Shown piece after piece: positions 30,454 through 39,548 of a stretch of DNA of 39,740 bases. The DNA is from an uncultured Lachnospiraceae bacterium (GTDB taxonomy: Bacteria > Bacillota > Clostridia > Lachnospirales > Lachnospiraceae). The stretch lies in the NCBI GenBank assembly GCA_947626435.1, contig CANQSB010000028.1:1-39740 (forward strand). The letters run 5' to 3'. A program made the position numbers and the translations under genes. A model generated the notes under the pieces. That model was given only the letters and a program-made list of their open reading frames with translations. It did not search any database and was not told the origin of the DNA. Every line of letters begins with the position of its first letter. The first letter of the stretch is position 1.

Positions 30454-31209
30454 TTAATTTCTACGGTTAGAAATCAAATCCAAATAAAAATTAGCAGATG
30501 TCATAGAAATATATGGTATAATCCACAAAAGCGCAATTCCGCAGGTTACGCTGCTGATTAATATAATCGGCACAAAGCTTGCCATCAGCAGAAAATACCT
30601 TCCCTTGTTTCCTTTCATAACAGCCACGCTCTTTCTAAGAATTTCCCCCGCGGACAAATTCGGAAAATCAAGAATCATATAATACACAGGAAAAAACGCC
30701 AGCGTCGCAATAAAGTAAACAAGCGCGCAAATCATCGTTACGGCATAAAATGACATAAATGCCCCATAGACGGCCATAAGCTCATTAGAATCAGTTATTT
30801 TTGAATAATCAATTGTAAGTAAATCCTTCTGCATAATATCACAGGGAATCATACAGACAGACTGAATGACCGCCAGAACAACCCCAACCCTGATGCACTT
30901 GTCGGGATTATTTTTAAACGCATAAAATAAATCAGAAATCCTGCACTCCATATTGCATGCCGCATGCAGATGCAGCAGGCACATACCCGTCTGCAGCACA
31001 GCCGAAATCAGCTGAACCATAAATGTCACCACATAATTAATCACATACATTACAGGCGTAGATGTCGGAATAATCGCAGCGACGAGATACAGCGCCGCAT
31101 AAGTAATCAAATTTGACAAGACCATAGCGCCGATAAGCACTCCGAACTTCCCGCTCATCTGAATACGCGCCAGCCGTTTAAGCTCCGCAAAACTTTTATA
31201 ATTTTCCAT
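30454..31209 (-). CDS. DUF975-family integral membrane protein
   Basis: About 251 residues with roughly five to six hydrophobic segments (GVLIGAMVLSNLITYAALYLVAAII, INYVVTFMVQLISAVLQTGM, a central VTMICALVYFIATLAFFPVYY and a C-terminal YFLLMASFVPIILISSVTCGIALLWIIPY). The pattern of SFAELKRLARIQMSGK, then membrane helices, then MKGNKGRYF is that of DUF975 proteins, whose function is unknown. I prefer the ATG at 31209, with GGGAG 5 bases upstream, over the one at 31221. Only minus-strand gene between 9.3 kb and the end. It is divergent from tex. Confidence 0.82.
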   Translation of the reverse strand: MENYKSFAELKRLARIQMSGKFGVLIGAMVLSNLITYAALYLVAAIIPTSTPVMYVINYVVTFMVQLISAVLQTGMCLLHLHAACNMECRISDLFYAFKNNPDKCIRVGVVLAVIQSVCMIPCDIMQKDLLTIDYSKITDSNELMAVYGAFMSFYAVTMICALVYFIATLAFFPVYYMILDFPNLSAGEILRKSVAVMKGNKGRYFLLMASFVPIILISSVTCGIALLWIIPYISMTSANFYLDLISNRRN

Positions 31210-31353
31210 AAAAACTCCCATCTGCCCGTCTTGACAGGCATTAAAATCATTAGCCTTCGACTTGAAGATTCAGCCATTACCATAAATGACCGAAATTTTA
31301 AATTGATTATTTAATAATACCACCTTTGAAATAATAACACAAGACAAAAAGCC

Positions 31354-31382
31354 TTGAATAAAACTCGTCTTTGGAATATAAT
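31354..31382 (+). promoter_or_regulatory. Promoter of tex
   Basis: -35 TTGAAT (31354-31359), 17-base spacer, perfect -10 TATAAT (31377-31382), about 36 bases before the ribosome binding site-proximal start of tex. Confidence 0.75.
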
Positions 31383-31424
31383 AAATAAGTTAGAAAAATA
31401 CTGAAAAGAGGGAAACACTTATTT

Positions 31425-33791
31425 ATGGACATTATACTCAAATTAAAAGAAGAATTAAACGTGGAAAAATGGCAGGTAGAGGCAGCAGTAAAACTTATAG
31501 ATGAAGGCAACACCATACCGTTTATCTCACGATACCGCAAGGAAGTAACAGGCTCGCTTAACGACGAGGTGCTGCGAAACCTGAACGAGCGTCTGGGATA
31601 TCTTAGAAATCTCGAAGAAAAGAAAGAACAGGTGCTCGGCAGCATAGAAGAACAGGGCAAGCTCACAGACGAGTTAAAGGAAAAAATTCTTGCCGCTGAA
31701 ACAATGGTAGCGGTAGATGACTTGTACCTTCCATACCGTCCCAAGAGAAAGACAAGGGCAAGCGTTGCCAAGGAGCGCGGCCTTGACGGTCTTGCAGACA
31801 TAATCCTTGCACAGACCACGCAGAAAAGCCTCATAGAAGAAGCCGAGAGCTACGTCAATCCCGAAAAGGAAGTAAAAAACGTAAAAGAGGCAATCCAAGG
31901 CGCAATGGACATCATAGCCGAGTCAATTTCCGACAACGCCGATTACAGAGCGTACATACGCGAGGCAACCTTTGAGGAGGGCAAAATCACAAGCCAGGCA
32001 AAAGACGAGAAAGCCCAAAGCGTATATGAAATGTACTACGCATTCGAGGAGGCAGTAAACAAAGTAGCAGGACACAGAGTATTGGCATTAAACAGGGGAG
32101 AAAACGAAAAAGTACTCACAGTAAAAATAGAAGCGCCAGAGGAGCGCATCATCCGCTACCTTGAAACAAAAATAATAACAAGCGACAACGAAAACACCAC
32201 GCCCGCATTAAAGGAGACGATCCTTGACAGCTACCAGCGCCTCATCGCCCCCGCAATCGAGCGCGATATCAGAAATGAGCTCACGGAAAAGGCAGAAGAC
32301 GGCGCAATAGCAGTATTCGGCAAAAATTTAGAGCAGCTCCTTATGCAGCCGCCAATCACAGGCAAGGTAGTCTTAGGCTGGGACCCCGCATTCAGGACAG
32401 GCTGCAAGCTTGCCGTAGTCGATGCCACAGGCAAGGTGCTTGACACCAAGGTGATCTACCCCACAGCGCCCCAGAACAAGGTCGAGGAATCAAAAAAGGA
32501 GCTTAAAAAGCTCATAGAAAAATATAACGTAAGCCTTATATCAGTAGGCAACGGCACAGCCTCACGCGAATCCGAGCAGGTAATAGTAGAACTCATAAAG
32601 GAGCTTGACAGGCCAGTCCAGTACGTTATAGTAAACGAGGCAGGCGCGTCGGTATACTCTGCCAGCAAGCTTGCCACGGAGGAGTTTCCTAATTTTGACG
32701 TAGGACAGCGCAGCGCCGCATCAATCGCAAGACGCCTTCAGGACCCGCTTGCCGAGCTGGTAAAAATCGATCCGAAATCAATAGGCGTAGGCCAGTACCA
32801 GCACGATATGAACCAGAAAAAGCTAAGCGACGCACTAAACGGAGTTGTAGAGGATTCCGTAAACAAAGTAGGCGTAGACCTGAACACAGCCTCAGCCTCA
32901 CTTTTGGAATACATCTCAGGCATAAACAAGACAATCGCTAAAAATATAGTTGACTACCGCGAGCAGAACGGCAGATTTGTCAACAGAAAACAGCTCCTGA
33001 AAGTAGCAAAGCTAGGTCCCAAGGCATACGAACAGTGCGCAGGCTTTATGCGCATATCAGACGGCGATAATCCGCTTGACGCCACAAGCGTACACCCTGA
33101 GTCCTATGACGCTGCCCTGAAACTTTTGGAAAAGCTGGGCATTTCTATGGAAGAATTAAAGGAAATACAAAAAAGGTCAGCGCAGGCAAAAACGCAAAAG
33201 CCCCAAAAGCCAAAGAACGACAGCAAAAATAAAAAGAACAGCAAAGGCATAGTAATCAAAAACACAAACACAGCAATGGGCAAAGCCTTAGCAGCGGCAA
33301 TGGGCGGAGCAGTCCTTGAAGCTCAGACGACGGATAAAAATGACATAAGTGTCATAAATGACACAAATGTCACAAACGGACAAGCCGCAGGCAGCCTTGA
33401 AAAACGCGTGAAGGACAAGAAAAAAATGGCTCAGGAGCTTGGCATAGGCGAAATTACCCTCACCGACATACTAAAGGAGCTTGAAAAGCCCGCCCGCGAT
33501 CCAAGAGCGGATATGCCCGCCCCGATACTTAGAAGCGACGTGCTGGATATGAAGGATTTAAAGCAGGGAATGATATTAAAGGGCACAGTCAGAAACGTAA
33601 TCGACTTTGGCGCGTTTGTTGACATAGGCGTGCATCAGGACGGACTTGTCCACATATCACAGATGACGGACAAGTACATCAAGCACCCTCTTGAAGCGGT
33701 AAGCGTAGGCGATATAGTAGACGTCAAGGTGCTTGATGTAGACCTTGGCAAAAAACGCATATCACTCACAATGAAGTTAAATGACAAATAA
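31425..33791 (+). CDS. tex: Tex-type RNA-binding transcription accessory protein
   Basis: Conserved nucleic-acid-binding protein implicated in transcription and RNA handling. Order: Tex N-terminal helical domain (1-about 310, with IPFISRYRKEVTG and DDLYLPYRPKRKTRA), YqgF/RuvC-like domain (about 320-440, VLGWDPAFRTGCKLAVVD), helix-hairpin-helix (about 490-560) and an S1 domain at the C-terminus (about 712-785, KGTVRNVIDFGAFVDIG). At 788 residues it is about 70 longer than most Tex proteins. The excess is a Lys/Asn/Thr-rich linker (about 585-670) just before the S1 part, containing an 18-bp duplication (NDISVI/NDTNVT). The gene is C-rich on the + strand, unlike genes to its left. Confidence 0.94.
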   Translation: MDIILKLKEELNVEKWQVEAAVKLIDEGNTIPFISRYRKEVTGSLNDEVLRNLNERLGYLRNLEEKKEQVLGSIEEQGKLTDELKEKILAAETMVAVDDLYLPYRPKRKTRASVAKERGLDGLADIILAQTTQKSLIEEAESYVNPEKEVKNVKEAIQGAMDIIAESISDNADYRAYIREATFEEGKITSQAKDEKAQSVYEMYYAFEEAVNKVAGHRVLALNRGENEKVLTVKIEAPEERIIRYLETKIITSDNENTTPALKETILDSYQRLIAPAIERDIRNELTEKAEDGAIAVFGKNLEQLLMQPPITGKVVLGWDPAFRTGCKLAVVDATGKVLDTKVIYPTAPQNKVEESKKELKKLIEKYNVSLISVGNGTASRESEQVIVELIKELDRPVQYVIVNEAGASVYSASKLATEEFPNFDVGQRSAASIARRLQDPLAELVKIDPKSIGVGQYQHDMNQKKLSDALNGVVEDSVNKVGVDLNTASASLLEYISGINKTIAKNIVDYREQNGRFVNRKQLLKVAKLGPKAYEQCAGFMRISDGDNPLDATSVHPESYDAALKLLEKLGISMEELKEIQKRSAQAKTQKPQKPKNDSKNKKNSKGIVIKNTNTAMGKALAAAMGGAVLEAQTTDKNDISVINDTNVTNGQAAGSLEKRVKDKKKMAQELGIGEITLTDILKELEKPARDPRADMPAPILRSDVLDMKDLKQGMILKGTVRNVIDFGAFVDIGVHQDGLVHISQMTDKYIKHPLEAVSVGDIVDVKVLDVDLGKKRISLTMKLNDK

Positions 33792-33839
33792 AATCCAAAC
33801 AGCAACGCACCAAAAAACGCAGAAAGGCAGGAGCCTCAG

Positions 33840-34316
33840 ATGGAAATAGAATTTGACGTAAAAGTAACAGCGTCTGCACTTTATGATTACCTTTTATACC
33901 ATACCTTCAAAAGCGCTTCAGGAATGTTGGGTACAATTGTCGGCGCTCTTATGATAGTAGTTTTTGCCGCGACAAAATATCCGATATATCTGATTGCAGG
34001 CATAGTCCTTATACTATACCTGCCCTGCACCCTGTTTGTCAGGGCAAACCGACAGGCTCAGAACAACCCCGCGTTCAAAAAGCCGCTTCATTACAAAATG
34101 ACAGACGAAGGCATAAGCGTAGCGCAGGGCGAAAATGAGGAAAGCCAAAGCTGGGAAAGCTGCGTAAAGGCAGTGTCAACCAACAAAAGCATAATCCTCT
34201 ACACCTCAAAATCAACCGCCTCAATCTTTCCCAAAAGTGATTTAGGCGAAAAAAAAGACGCGGTAATACAAATGATTTCAACCCATATGCCGCCTAAAAA
34301 GGTAAAAATAAAATAA
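33840..34316 (+). CDS. YcxB-like membrane protein
   Basis: 158 residues: a short N-terminal segment, two adjacent membrane helices (about 28-47 and 50-68) and a cytoplasmic C-terminal domain with HYKMTDEGISVAQGENEESQSWESCVKAVSTNKSIILY split around residue 82-120, the pattern of YcxB-like domains. Function unknown. RBS AGGCAGGAG is a little distant. It lies 48 bases after tex, probably in the same transcript, and is followed by a structured repeat. Confidence 0.75.
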   Translation: MEIEFDVKVTASALYDYLLYHTFKSASGMLGTIVGALMIVVFAATKYPIYLIAGIVLILYLPCTLFVRANRQAQNNPAFKKPLHYKMTDEGISVAQGENEESQSWESCVKAVSTNKSIILYTSKSTASIFPKSDLGEKKDAVIQMISTHMPPKKVKIK

Positions 34317-34318
34317 AA

Positions 34319-34409
34319 GCGTGAGAAGAAATTCTAATCACTCACAGCAATGGCTGTTTCGTGAAGAATTTCTAAATCTCACGCGGAAAACGCAAAGGCG
34401 GCGTTTTTC
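34319..34409 (+). repeat. Structured two-hairpin repeat, copy 3
   Basis: Same family as the repeats between thl and crt. The outer stem GCGTGAGA/TCTCACGC (34319-34326/34377-34384) is unique to this copy but fully paired. AGAAATTCT/AGAATTTCT (34327-34335/34365-34373) is identical to the others. The middle stem is TCAC/GTGA and the apical stem has A-T for G-C. The second hairpin is GAAAACGC/GCGTTTTTC with loop AAAGGCG. Confidence 0.85.
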
Positions 34410-34437
34410 ACGATTTTATGATTAAATGGAGATTGAA

Positions 34438-34860
34438 ATGAAGGTAATAGAAACTTACAGTTCAGAGGAGACTTTTGAAGCAGGCAGGGCGATTGGGAAG
34501 GCAGCAAAGGCAGGCGACATCTACACCTTAGACGGTGATTTAGGCGCAGGAAAGACAGTGTTTACAAAAGGAGTAGCCGCAGGACTTTCCATAAAGGAGC
34601 ACGTAAACAGCCCCACATTTACCATAATCCAGCAGTACGACACAGGCAGGCTTCCTCTGTATCATTTTGACGTCTACCGTATAGGCGACATAGAGGAAAT
34701 GGACGAGATAGGCTACGAGGATTATTTTTATGGAAACGGCGTCTGCATTATAGAGTGGGCGCATCTGATAAATGAGCTCATTCCAGAAAACGCCGCGCGC
34801 ATAACCATAGAAAAAAATCCCGAAAAGGGCTTTGATTACCGCAAAATTACGATTTATTAG
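34438..34860 (+). CDS. tsaE: tRNA t6A biosynthesis ATPase TsaE
   Basis: ATPase that works with TsaB and TsaD in making threonylcarbamoyl-adenosine at tRNA position 37. P-loop GDLGAGKT at 33-40, followed by HVNSPTFTIIQQY and YHFDVYRI, and CIIEWAHLI, all typical. Length 140 from the ATG at 34438. The in-frame ATG at 34426 forms the ribosome binding site (ATGGAGAT) and is less likely. First gene of the tsaE-tsaB-rimI group. Confidence 0.95.
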   Translation: MKVIETYSSEETFEAGRAIGKAAKAGDIYTLDGDLGAGKTVFTKGVAAGLSIKEHVNSPTFTIIQQYDTGRLPLYHFDVYRIGDIEEMDEIGYEDYFYGNGVCIIEWAHLINELIPENAARITIEKNPEKGFDYRKITIY

Positions 34861-34873
34861 ATTTGGAGGCTAT

Positions 34874-35566
34874 ATGAAAATTCTTGCACTTGACAGCTCA
34901 GGCTTAGTCGCGTCTGCAGCGATCATAGACAACGGGCTCACAATCGCGGAATATTCCGTAAACTATAAAAAGACACATTCCCAAACCCTGCTCCCAATGC
35001 TTGACGAAATCAAAAAAATGACAGAGCTGGACCTGTCAACATTGGATGCAGTAGCCATAGCAGCAGGCCCTGGCTCATTTACAGGGCTTAGGATAGGCTC
35101 AGCGACGGCAAAAGGACTTGCCCTCGCGCTGAATATTCCAATCATACCCGTACCCACGCTCGACGCACTCGCATATAATTTATACGGGAGCGATAAGCTC
35201 ATATGCCCTCTTATGGACGCCCGCAGAAATCAGGTGTACACAGGCTTATACGAATTTAAAGACAGCAAGCTCTGCATCCTTGAAAAGCAGTGCGCGGCGG
35301 ACATAGCGGAAATATCAGAAAAAATAAACGCACTAAACCGCGAAACAATATTTTTAGGCGACGGCAGCACAGTCTACGCCGAAAAATTAAATGACCTGAT
35401 AAAAGTAAAATTCACCTTCGCCCCCGCAAGCTGCAACAGACAGCGCGCGGCGTGCGTAGGCGCATTGGGCGAGGAGCTTTTCAAAAACGGCATAAGCCAG
35501 ACCGCCGCCGAACACGCCCCCGAATATCTAAGGCTGTCACAGGCAGAAAGGGAACGGCTTGGGTGA
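34874..35566 (+). CDS. tsaB: tRNA t6A biosynthesis scaffold TsaB
   Basis: Inactive paralogue of TsaD that forms the TsaBD heterodimer needed for t6A37. It begins MKILALDSSGLVASAAI and contains AAGPGSFTGLRIGSATAKGLA and LICPLMDARRNQVYTGLY, the usual TsaB signatures. Length 230 from the ATG at 34874 (GGAGG 7 bases upstream). The frame runs back to 34832 inside tsaE. The 3' end overlaps the open frame of rimI. Confidence 0.95.
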   Translation: MKILALDSSGLVASAAIIDNGLTIAEYSVNYKKTHSQTLLPMLDEIKKMTELDLSTLDAVAIAAGPGSFTGLRIGSATAKGLALALNIPIIPVPTLDALAYNLYGSDKLICPLMDARRNQVYTGLYEFKDSKLCILEKQCAADIAEISEKINALNRETIFLGDGSTVYAEKLNDLIKVKFTFAPASCNRQRAACVGALGEELFKNGISQTAAEHAPEYLRLSQAERERLG

Positions 35567-35585
35567 CAAAGCCAAGGTAACGCCT

Positions 35586-36056
35586 ATGAAATACAAAATA
35601 CGCCTTATGCAGGAGGCAGACCTCGACGCAGTCACGCGTTTAGAGGCAAGCTGCTTTTCTATGCCATGGACATACAGTGACTTCAAGGACATACTCACAA
35701 ATCCCAACAGAATTTACCTGCTCGCCGAGCTTGAAAGTGAAAATGTGCCGCAAAAAAATATAATCGGAGGCTGCGTTTTGACCGATATAATAGGTGAAGG
35801 GGAAATTTCAAACGTCGCAGTGTCTAAAGCTTGCAGAGGCAATCACATAGCGCAGAATCTTCTCACAAAACTGATGGAAATCGGCGCAGCGCAGCGAAAC
35901 ATCACAGCCTTCACGCTTGAAGTAAGGAGCAGAAACACCCCAGCGATAAATTTATACAAAAAGCTGGGATTTAAAAGCGAAGGCATAAGACCGAATTTTT
36001 ATGATAAACCCAAAGACGACGCCATAATAATGTGGAAAAGAAATAACAACAAATAA
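35586..36056 (+). CDS. rimI: Ribosomal protein S18-alanine N-acetyltransferase RimI
   Basis: GNAT enzyme that acetylates the N-terminal alanine of ribosomal protein S18 in the model case. Motifs are CFSMPWTYSDF at the N-terminus, ISNVAVSKACRGNHIAQNLL (acetyl-CoA-binding site) and LEVRSRNTPAINLYKKLGF. Length 156 from the ATG at 35586, with AAGGT 8 bases ahead. A TTG at 35559 would overlap tsaB. The tsaE-tsaB-rimI-tsaD association is common in Firmicutes and supports the name. Confidence 0.92.
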   Translation: MKYKIRLMQEADLDAVTRLEASCFSMPWTYSDFKDILTNPNRIYLLAELESENVPQKNIIGGCVLTDIIGEGEISNVAVSKACRGNHIAQNLLTKLMEIGAAQRNITAFTLEVRSRNTPAINLYKKLGFKSEGIRPNFYDKPKDDAIIMWKRNNNK

Positions 36057-36067
36057 ATGAAAGGCGG

Positions 36068-37000
36068 TTGATTAAAATACTAGACATATGTTTACTCGGC
36101 ACAGGCGGAATGATGCCCCTGCCCTACAGGTGGCTCACCTCGCTCATGGCAAGATACAACGGCACAGGCATATTGATAGATTGCGGCGAGGGCACCCAGA
36201 TAGCCATGAAGGAAAAAGGCTGGAGCCCCAAGCCCATTGACATAATGTGCTTTACCCACTATCACGCAGACCACATATCAGGGCTTCCTGGCATGCTCCT
36301 CACCATGGGCAACGCAGAAAAAACAACCCCGCTTTTGATGATAGGCCCCAAAGGGCTTACCCGTGTGGTGAACGCGCTCAGGGCAGTAGCCCCAGAGCTT
36401 CCCTTTGAGCTTGAATTTATGGAAATAACAGAGCCAAAGCAGACATTTGAATTTGACGGCTTCAAAATAGAAGCCTTCCGCGTAAACCACAACGTAACCT
36501 GCTACGGCTACAGCATTATAATAGAGAGAAAAGGCAAATTCCAGCTTGATAAAGCGCTTGCGCTTGGCATCGACAGGCGTTTCTGGAACCGCCTGCAAAA
36601 AGGCGAAACCTTGGAAATAGACGGCAAAACCTACACGCCCGATATGGTACTCGGCGCTCCCAGAAAAGGAATAAAAGTCACCTACTGTACAGACTCCCGC
36701 CCCACAGACAGCATAGCCCAAAACGCAAAAAACGCCGATTTATTTATATGCGAAGGGATGTACGGCGAGCCCGACAAACAGGAAAAAGCAAAGGAATACA
36801 AGCACATGACCTTTTACGAGGCGGCAGAGCTTGCGCGTCAGGCAGACGCATCAAAGCTTTGGCTTACCCACTATTCACCGTCGCTTTCACACCCCGAAGA
36901 CTACAAAAACGAAGTCCGCGCGATATTTCCCAATACTCACATAGCGCGTGACGGCTGGAGCGAGGAGCTTTCATTCGAGGACGAGGAAGGCGAGCTGTAA
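36068..37000 (+). CDS. rnz: Ribonuclease Z
   Basis: Metallo-beta-lactamase-fold endonuclease that trims tRNA precursors at the 3' end. The motif THYHADH gives H64, H66, D68 and H69. Further ligands are in VNHNVTCYGY, CTDSRPTDS and LTHYSPS. Length 310 is right for the short RNase Z. The start is unusual. The only candidates are a TTG at 36068 that abuts AAAGGCGG, or a non-standard ATT three bases later; no ATG fits before residue 14. The window's tRNA-Ser has no encoded CCA end, which fits a need for this activity. Sits among the t6A genes. Confidence 0.92.
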   Translation: MIKILDICLLGTGGMMPLPYRWLTSLMARYNGTGILIDCGEGTQIAMKEKGWSPKPIDIMCFTHYHADHISGLPGMLLTMGNAEKTTPLLMIGPKGLTRVVNALRAVAPELPFELEFMEITEPKQTFEFDGFKIEAFRVNHNVTCYGYSIIIERKGKFQLDKALALGIDRRFWNRLQKGETLEIDGKTYTPDMVLGAPRKGIKVTYCTDSRPTDSIAQNAKNADLFICEGMYGEPDKQEKAKEYKHMTFYEAAELARQADASKLWLTHYSPSLSHPEDYKNEVRAIFPNTHIARDGWSEELSFEDEEGEL

Positions 37001-37021
37001 AATCCGAAAGGAGGAAAGATT

Positions 37022-37585
37022 ATGTCAAAAGTAAAAACAGCCATTGTAATAGTAATAGCCATAGCGCTTATCGGAGGATATTATTTTTATCTGTCAAATA
37101 AAAACCAAAAGGAAGACGAGCTTACAGTCACGGCAGTCCAGAATGTAATAATGCGCGATTTGGAGACAAACTATCCCCCCACGCCCAAGGAAGTAGTAAA
37201 ATACTACAGCGAGCTTGCCAAATGCCTGTATAACGAGCAGTACACAGACGAGCAGCTTACGCAGATGGCGGATAAGCTTCTTGACATATATGATGACGAG
37301 CTTGCGCAAAATAACCCGCGCGAGCAGTACATCAAAGATTTGGAAAAAGAAGTTGAAGGCTTTAAGTCGGAGGGTAATTCGATAGTTTCCTATACACCGT
37401 CCTCATCTACAGATGTAGAAAAGTATATGCACGAGGGCAGGGAATGTGCCGCCATGTACTGCATATATACGATAAAAAACGGTACGCACACCACATCATC
37501 CCAACAAGAGTTTATACTTCGCAAGGATACGCAGTCAGGTCACTGGAAAATTCTCGGCTTTAGTGTAACAAATCCTTCAAAATAG
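37022..37585 (+). CDS. Small membrane-anchored protein of unknown function
   Basis: 187 residues: one N-terminal membrane helix (about 5-24, VKTAIVIVIAIALIGGYYFY) and a hydrophilic domain outside the membrane with a helical half (30-115) and a beta-rich half (118-185, ending GHWKILGFSV). I recognise no enzyme motif. Similar anchored proteins occur in Lachnospiraceae in this tsa/rnz neighbourhood as far as I recall, but I cannot confirm it. A strong ribosome binding site (AAAGGAGG) sits 22 bases after rnz, so it is in the same operon. Confidence 0.75.
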   Translation: MSKVKTAIVIVIAIALIGGYYFYLSNKNQKEDELTVTAVQNVIMRDLETNYPPTPKEVVKYYSELAKCLYNEQYTDEQLTQMADKLLDIYDDELAQNNPREQYIKDLEKEVEGFKSEGNSIVSYTPSSSTDVEKYMHEGRECAAMYCIYTIKNGTHTTSSQQEFILRKDTQSGHWKILGFSVTNPSK

Positions 37586-37623
37586 GCAAAAAAAGCAAAT
37601 CCTAAGCAAAACGAAAGGAAAAT

Positions 37624-38652
37624 ATGGAAACAAACAACGATGTTCTCATACTGGCTATAGAAAGCTCCTGCGACGAGACGGCAGCGGCAGTCGTAAGAAA
37701 CGGGCGCGAAGTTCTCTCAAACATTATTTTTTCACAAATAGACCTTCACACCATTTACGGCGGCGTAGTGCCGGAAATAGCCTCAAGAAAGCACATAGAA
37801 AAAATAAACCAGGTCATACAGGAGGCGCTTGACAAGGCAGAAGTTACATTGGACGACATCACAGCCATCGCCGTCACTTATGGCCCCGGTTTAGTCGGCG
37901 CGCTTTTAGTCGGCGTATCGGTAGCAAAGGCAATAAGCTTCGCTACAGGCAAGCCGCTTGTCGGCGTACATCACATAGAAGGCCACATCAGCGCCAATTT
38001 CATAGAAAATAAAGACCTAGAACCGCCATTTGTCTGCCTCGTTGTATCGGGAGGACATACACATCTTGTTGTGGTAAAGGATTATGGCGAATACGAAATT
38101 TTAGGCTATACGCGAGATGACGCCGCAGGCGAGGCGTTTGACAAGGTAGCGCGCGCCATCGGTCTGGGTTATCCGGGTGGTCCCAAAATAGATAAGCTTT
38201 CAAAGGAAGGAAACGCAGACGCAATAAGCTTTCCGCGTGCAAAAGTAGACAGCTCAGAGTATGATTTTAGTTTTAGTGGGCTGAAATCAGCGGTACTCAA
38301 TTACTTAAATTCATGTGAAATGAAAAACATAAAGGTAAATACGGCGGATGTGGCGGCCTCTTTCCAAAAGGCTGTTATAGATGTACTTGTCGAACACTCC
38401 ATTGCAGCAGTCAAACAATACGGCTTTACCAAATTTGCCATAGCGGGTGGAGTGGCATCAAACTCTGCACTAAGGTCAGCGTTTGAGCAGGAATGTAAAA
38501 AAAGACGTATCGAATTTTTTCACCCTTCTCCCATACTCTGTACAGACAACGCCGCAATGATAGGGACGGCAGGATATTACGAATATATAAAGGGCACGCG
38601 CAGCGGCTATGACCTAAACGCAATCCCAAACTTAAAGCTAGGAGAAAGATAA
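37624..38652 (+). CDS. tsaD: tRNA N6-adenosine threonylcarbamoyltransferase TsaD
   Basis: Catalytic subunit that transfers the threonylcarbamoyl group to A37 of ANN-decoding tRNAs. ASKHA fold: [15 protein letters not shown] at the N-terminus, the metal ligands H117 and H121 in [36 protein letters not shown] and a C-terminal CTDNAAMIG with the third ligand. Length 342 is standard. Its stop is immediately followed by the ispD start codon, so the two are translationally linked. Confidence 0.97.
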   Translation: METNNDVLILAIESSCDETAAAVVRNGREVLSNIIFSQIDLHTIYGGVVPEIASRKHIEKINQVIQEALDKAEVTLDDITAIAVTYGPGLVGALLVGVSVAKAISFATGKPLVGVHHIEGHISANFIENKDLEPPFVCLVVSGGHTHLVVVKDYGEYEILGYTRDDAAGEAFDKVARAIGLGYPGGPKIDKLSKEGNADAISFPRAKVDSSEYDFSFSGLKSAVLNYLNSCEMKNIKVNTADVAASFQKAVIDVLVEHSIAAVKQYGFTKFAIAGGVASNSALRSAFEQECKKRRIEFFHPSPILCTDNAAMIGTAGYYEYIKGTRSGYDLNAIPNLKLGER

Positions 38653-39357
38653 ATGAACACCACAGCAATAGTCCTTGCAGCAGGACAGGGAAAACGCATG
38701 AGAAGCGCCACCCACAAGCAGTACCTTCTAATAAAAGGCAGACCTGTTTTGTATTATTCGCTAAAAGCATTTGAGGATAGCTTCATAGATAATATAGTGC
38801 TCGTTACAGGAAAAGGCGAGCAGGACTTTTGCCAAAAAGAAATAATTCAAAAATACAATTTCAAAAAGGTTACAGTCATAACGGAAGGCGGTAAGGAACG
38901 CTATCATTCTGTGGCATACGGTCTGCGTGCAATAAAATGGGCATGCGATTATGTGTTTATCCACGATGGCGCGCGCCCCTTTATAGACAATGAAATACTT
39001 ACGCGTGCCCTGAATGAAGTAAAGCTTTCAGGCGCGTGCGTGACGGGCATGCCTGTAAAAGACACAGTGAAAATCGCCGATGATACCCGGTATGTCGCAA
39101 GCACTCCGTCGCGCTCGCTCGTATGGCAAATCCAAACACCGCAGGTATTTGAGAAAGACCTTATTACAGACGCATATGAAAAGCTGTTAGTCAATGAAGA
39201 AAGGCTTATTGCAGACGGCATAAGCATAACGGATGACGCGATGGTTGTAGAATATTTTTCAGATAAAAAGATAAAGTTAACAGAGGGCTCATATAAAAAC
39301 ATAAAGATTACCACCCCCGAGGATTTGAAAATAGCCCAAATTCTTCTTGACGCTTAA
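38653..39357 (+). CDS. ispD: 2-C-methyl-D-erythritol 4-phosphate cytidylyltransferase
   Basis: Third step of the MEP isoprenoid pathway: CTP plus MEP gives CDP-ME. Nucleotidyltransferase motif LAAGQGKRM (8-16) with the downstream K22, IHDGARPF, the GMPVKDTVK and QTPQVFEKDLI segments, and ITDDAMVVE are all characteristic. Length 234 is typical. The start codon directly abuts the tsaD stop, and the ribosome binding site (AGGAGAAAG) lies inside tsaD. No clear terminator follows. The next signal is the tRNA promoter. Confidence 0.96.
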   Translation: MNTTAIVLAAGQGKRMRSATHKQYLLIKGRPVLYYSLKAFEDSFIDNIVLVTGKGEQDFCQKEIIQKYNFKKVTVITEGGKERYHSVAYGLRAIKWACDYVFIHDGARPFIDNEILTRALNEVKLSGACVTGMPVKDTVKIADDTRYVASTPSRSLVWQIQTPQVFEKDLITDAYEKLLVNEERLIADGISITDDAMVVEYFSDKKIKLTEGSYKNIKITTPEDLKIAQILLDA

Positions 39358-39451
39358 TTGGTAAGAAACTTGATTTTACGGTGTTTTTGGCTAAATTCAA
39401 TTTTTAAAAATATCTGTTGAAAAAAAGTTTGAAAATTTTTGAAAAAAGTTG

Positions 39452-39480
39452 TTGACAAAATATCAGTGTTTGTCTATAAT
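39452..39480 (+). promoter_or_regulatory. Consensus promoter of tRNA-Ser
   Basis: Perfect -35 TTGACA (39452-39457), 17-base spacer, perfect -10 TATAAT (39475-39480), about 69 bases before the mature tRNA. Confidence 0.92.
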
Positions 39481-39548
39481 AGATTTTGCACTGCTGATGA
39501 AAGCAATAAAAAAAGCGAGTAAGCAGTTATAAATTTAATAACAGTTGT

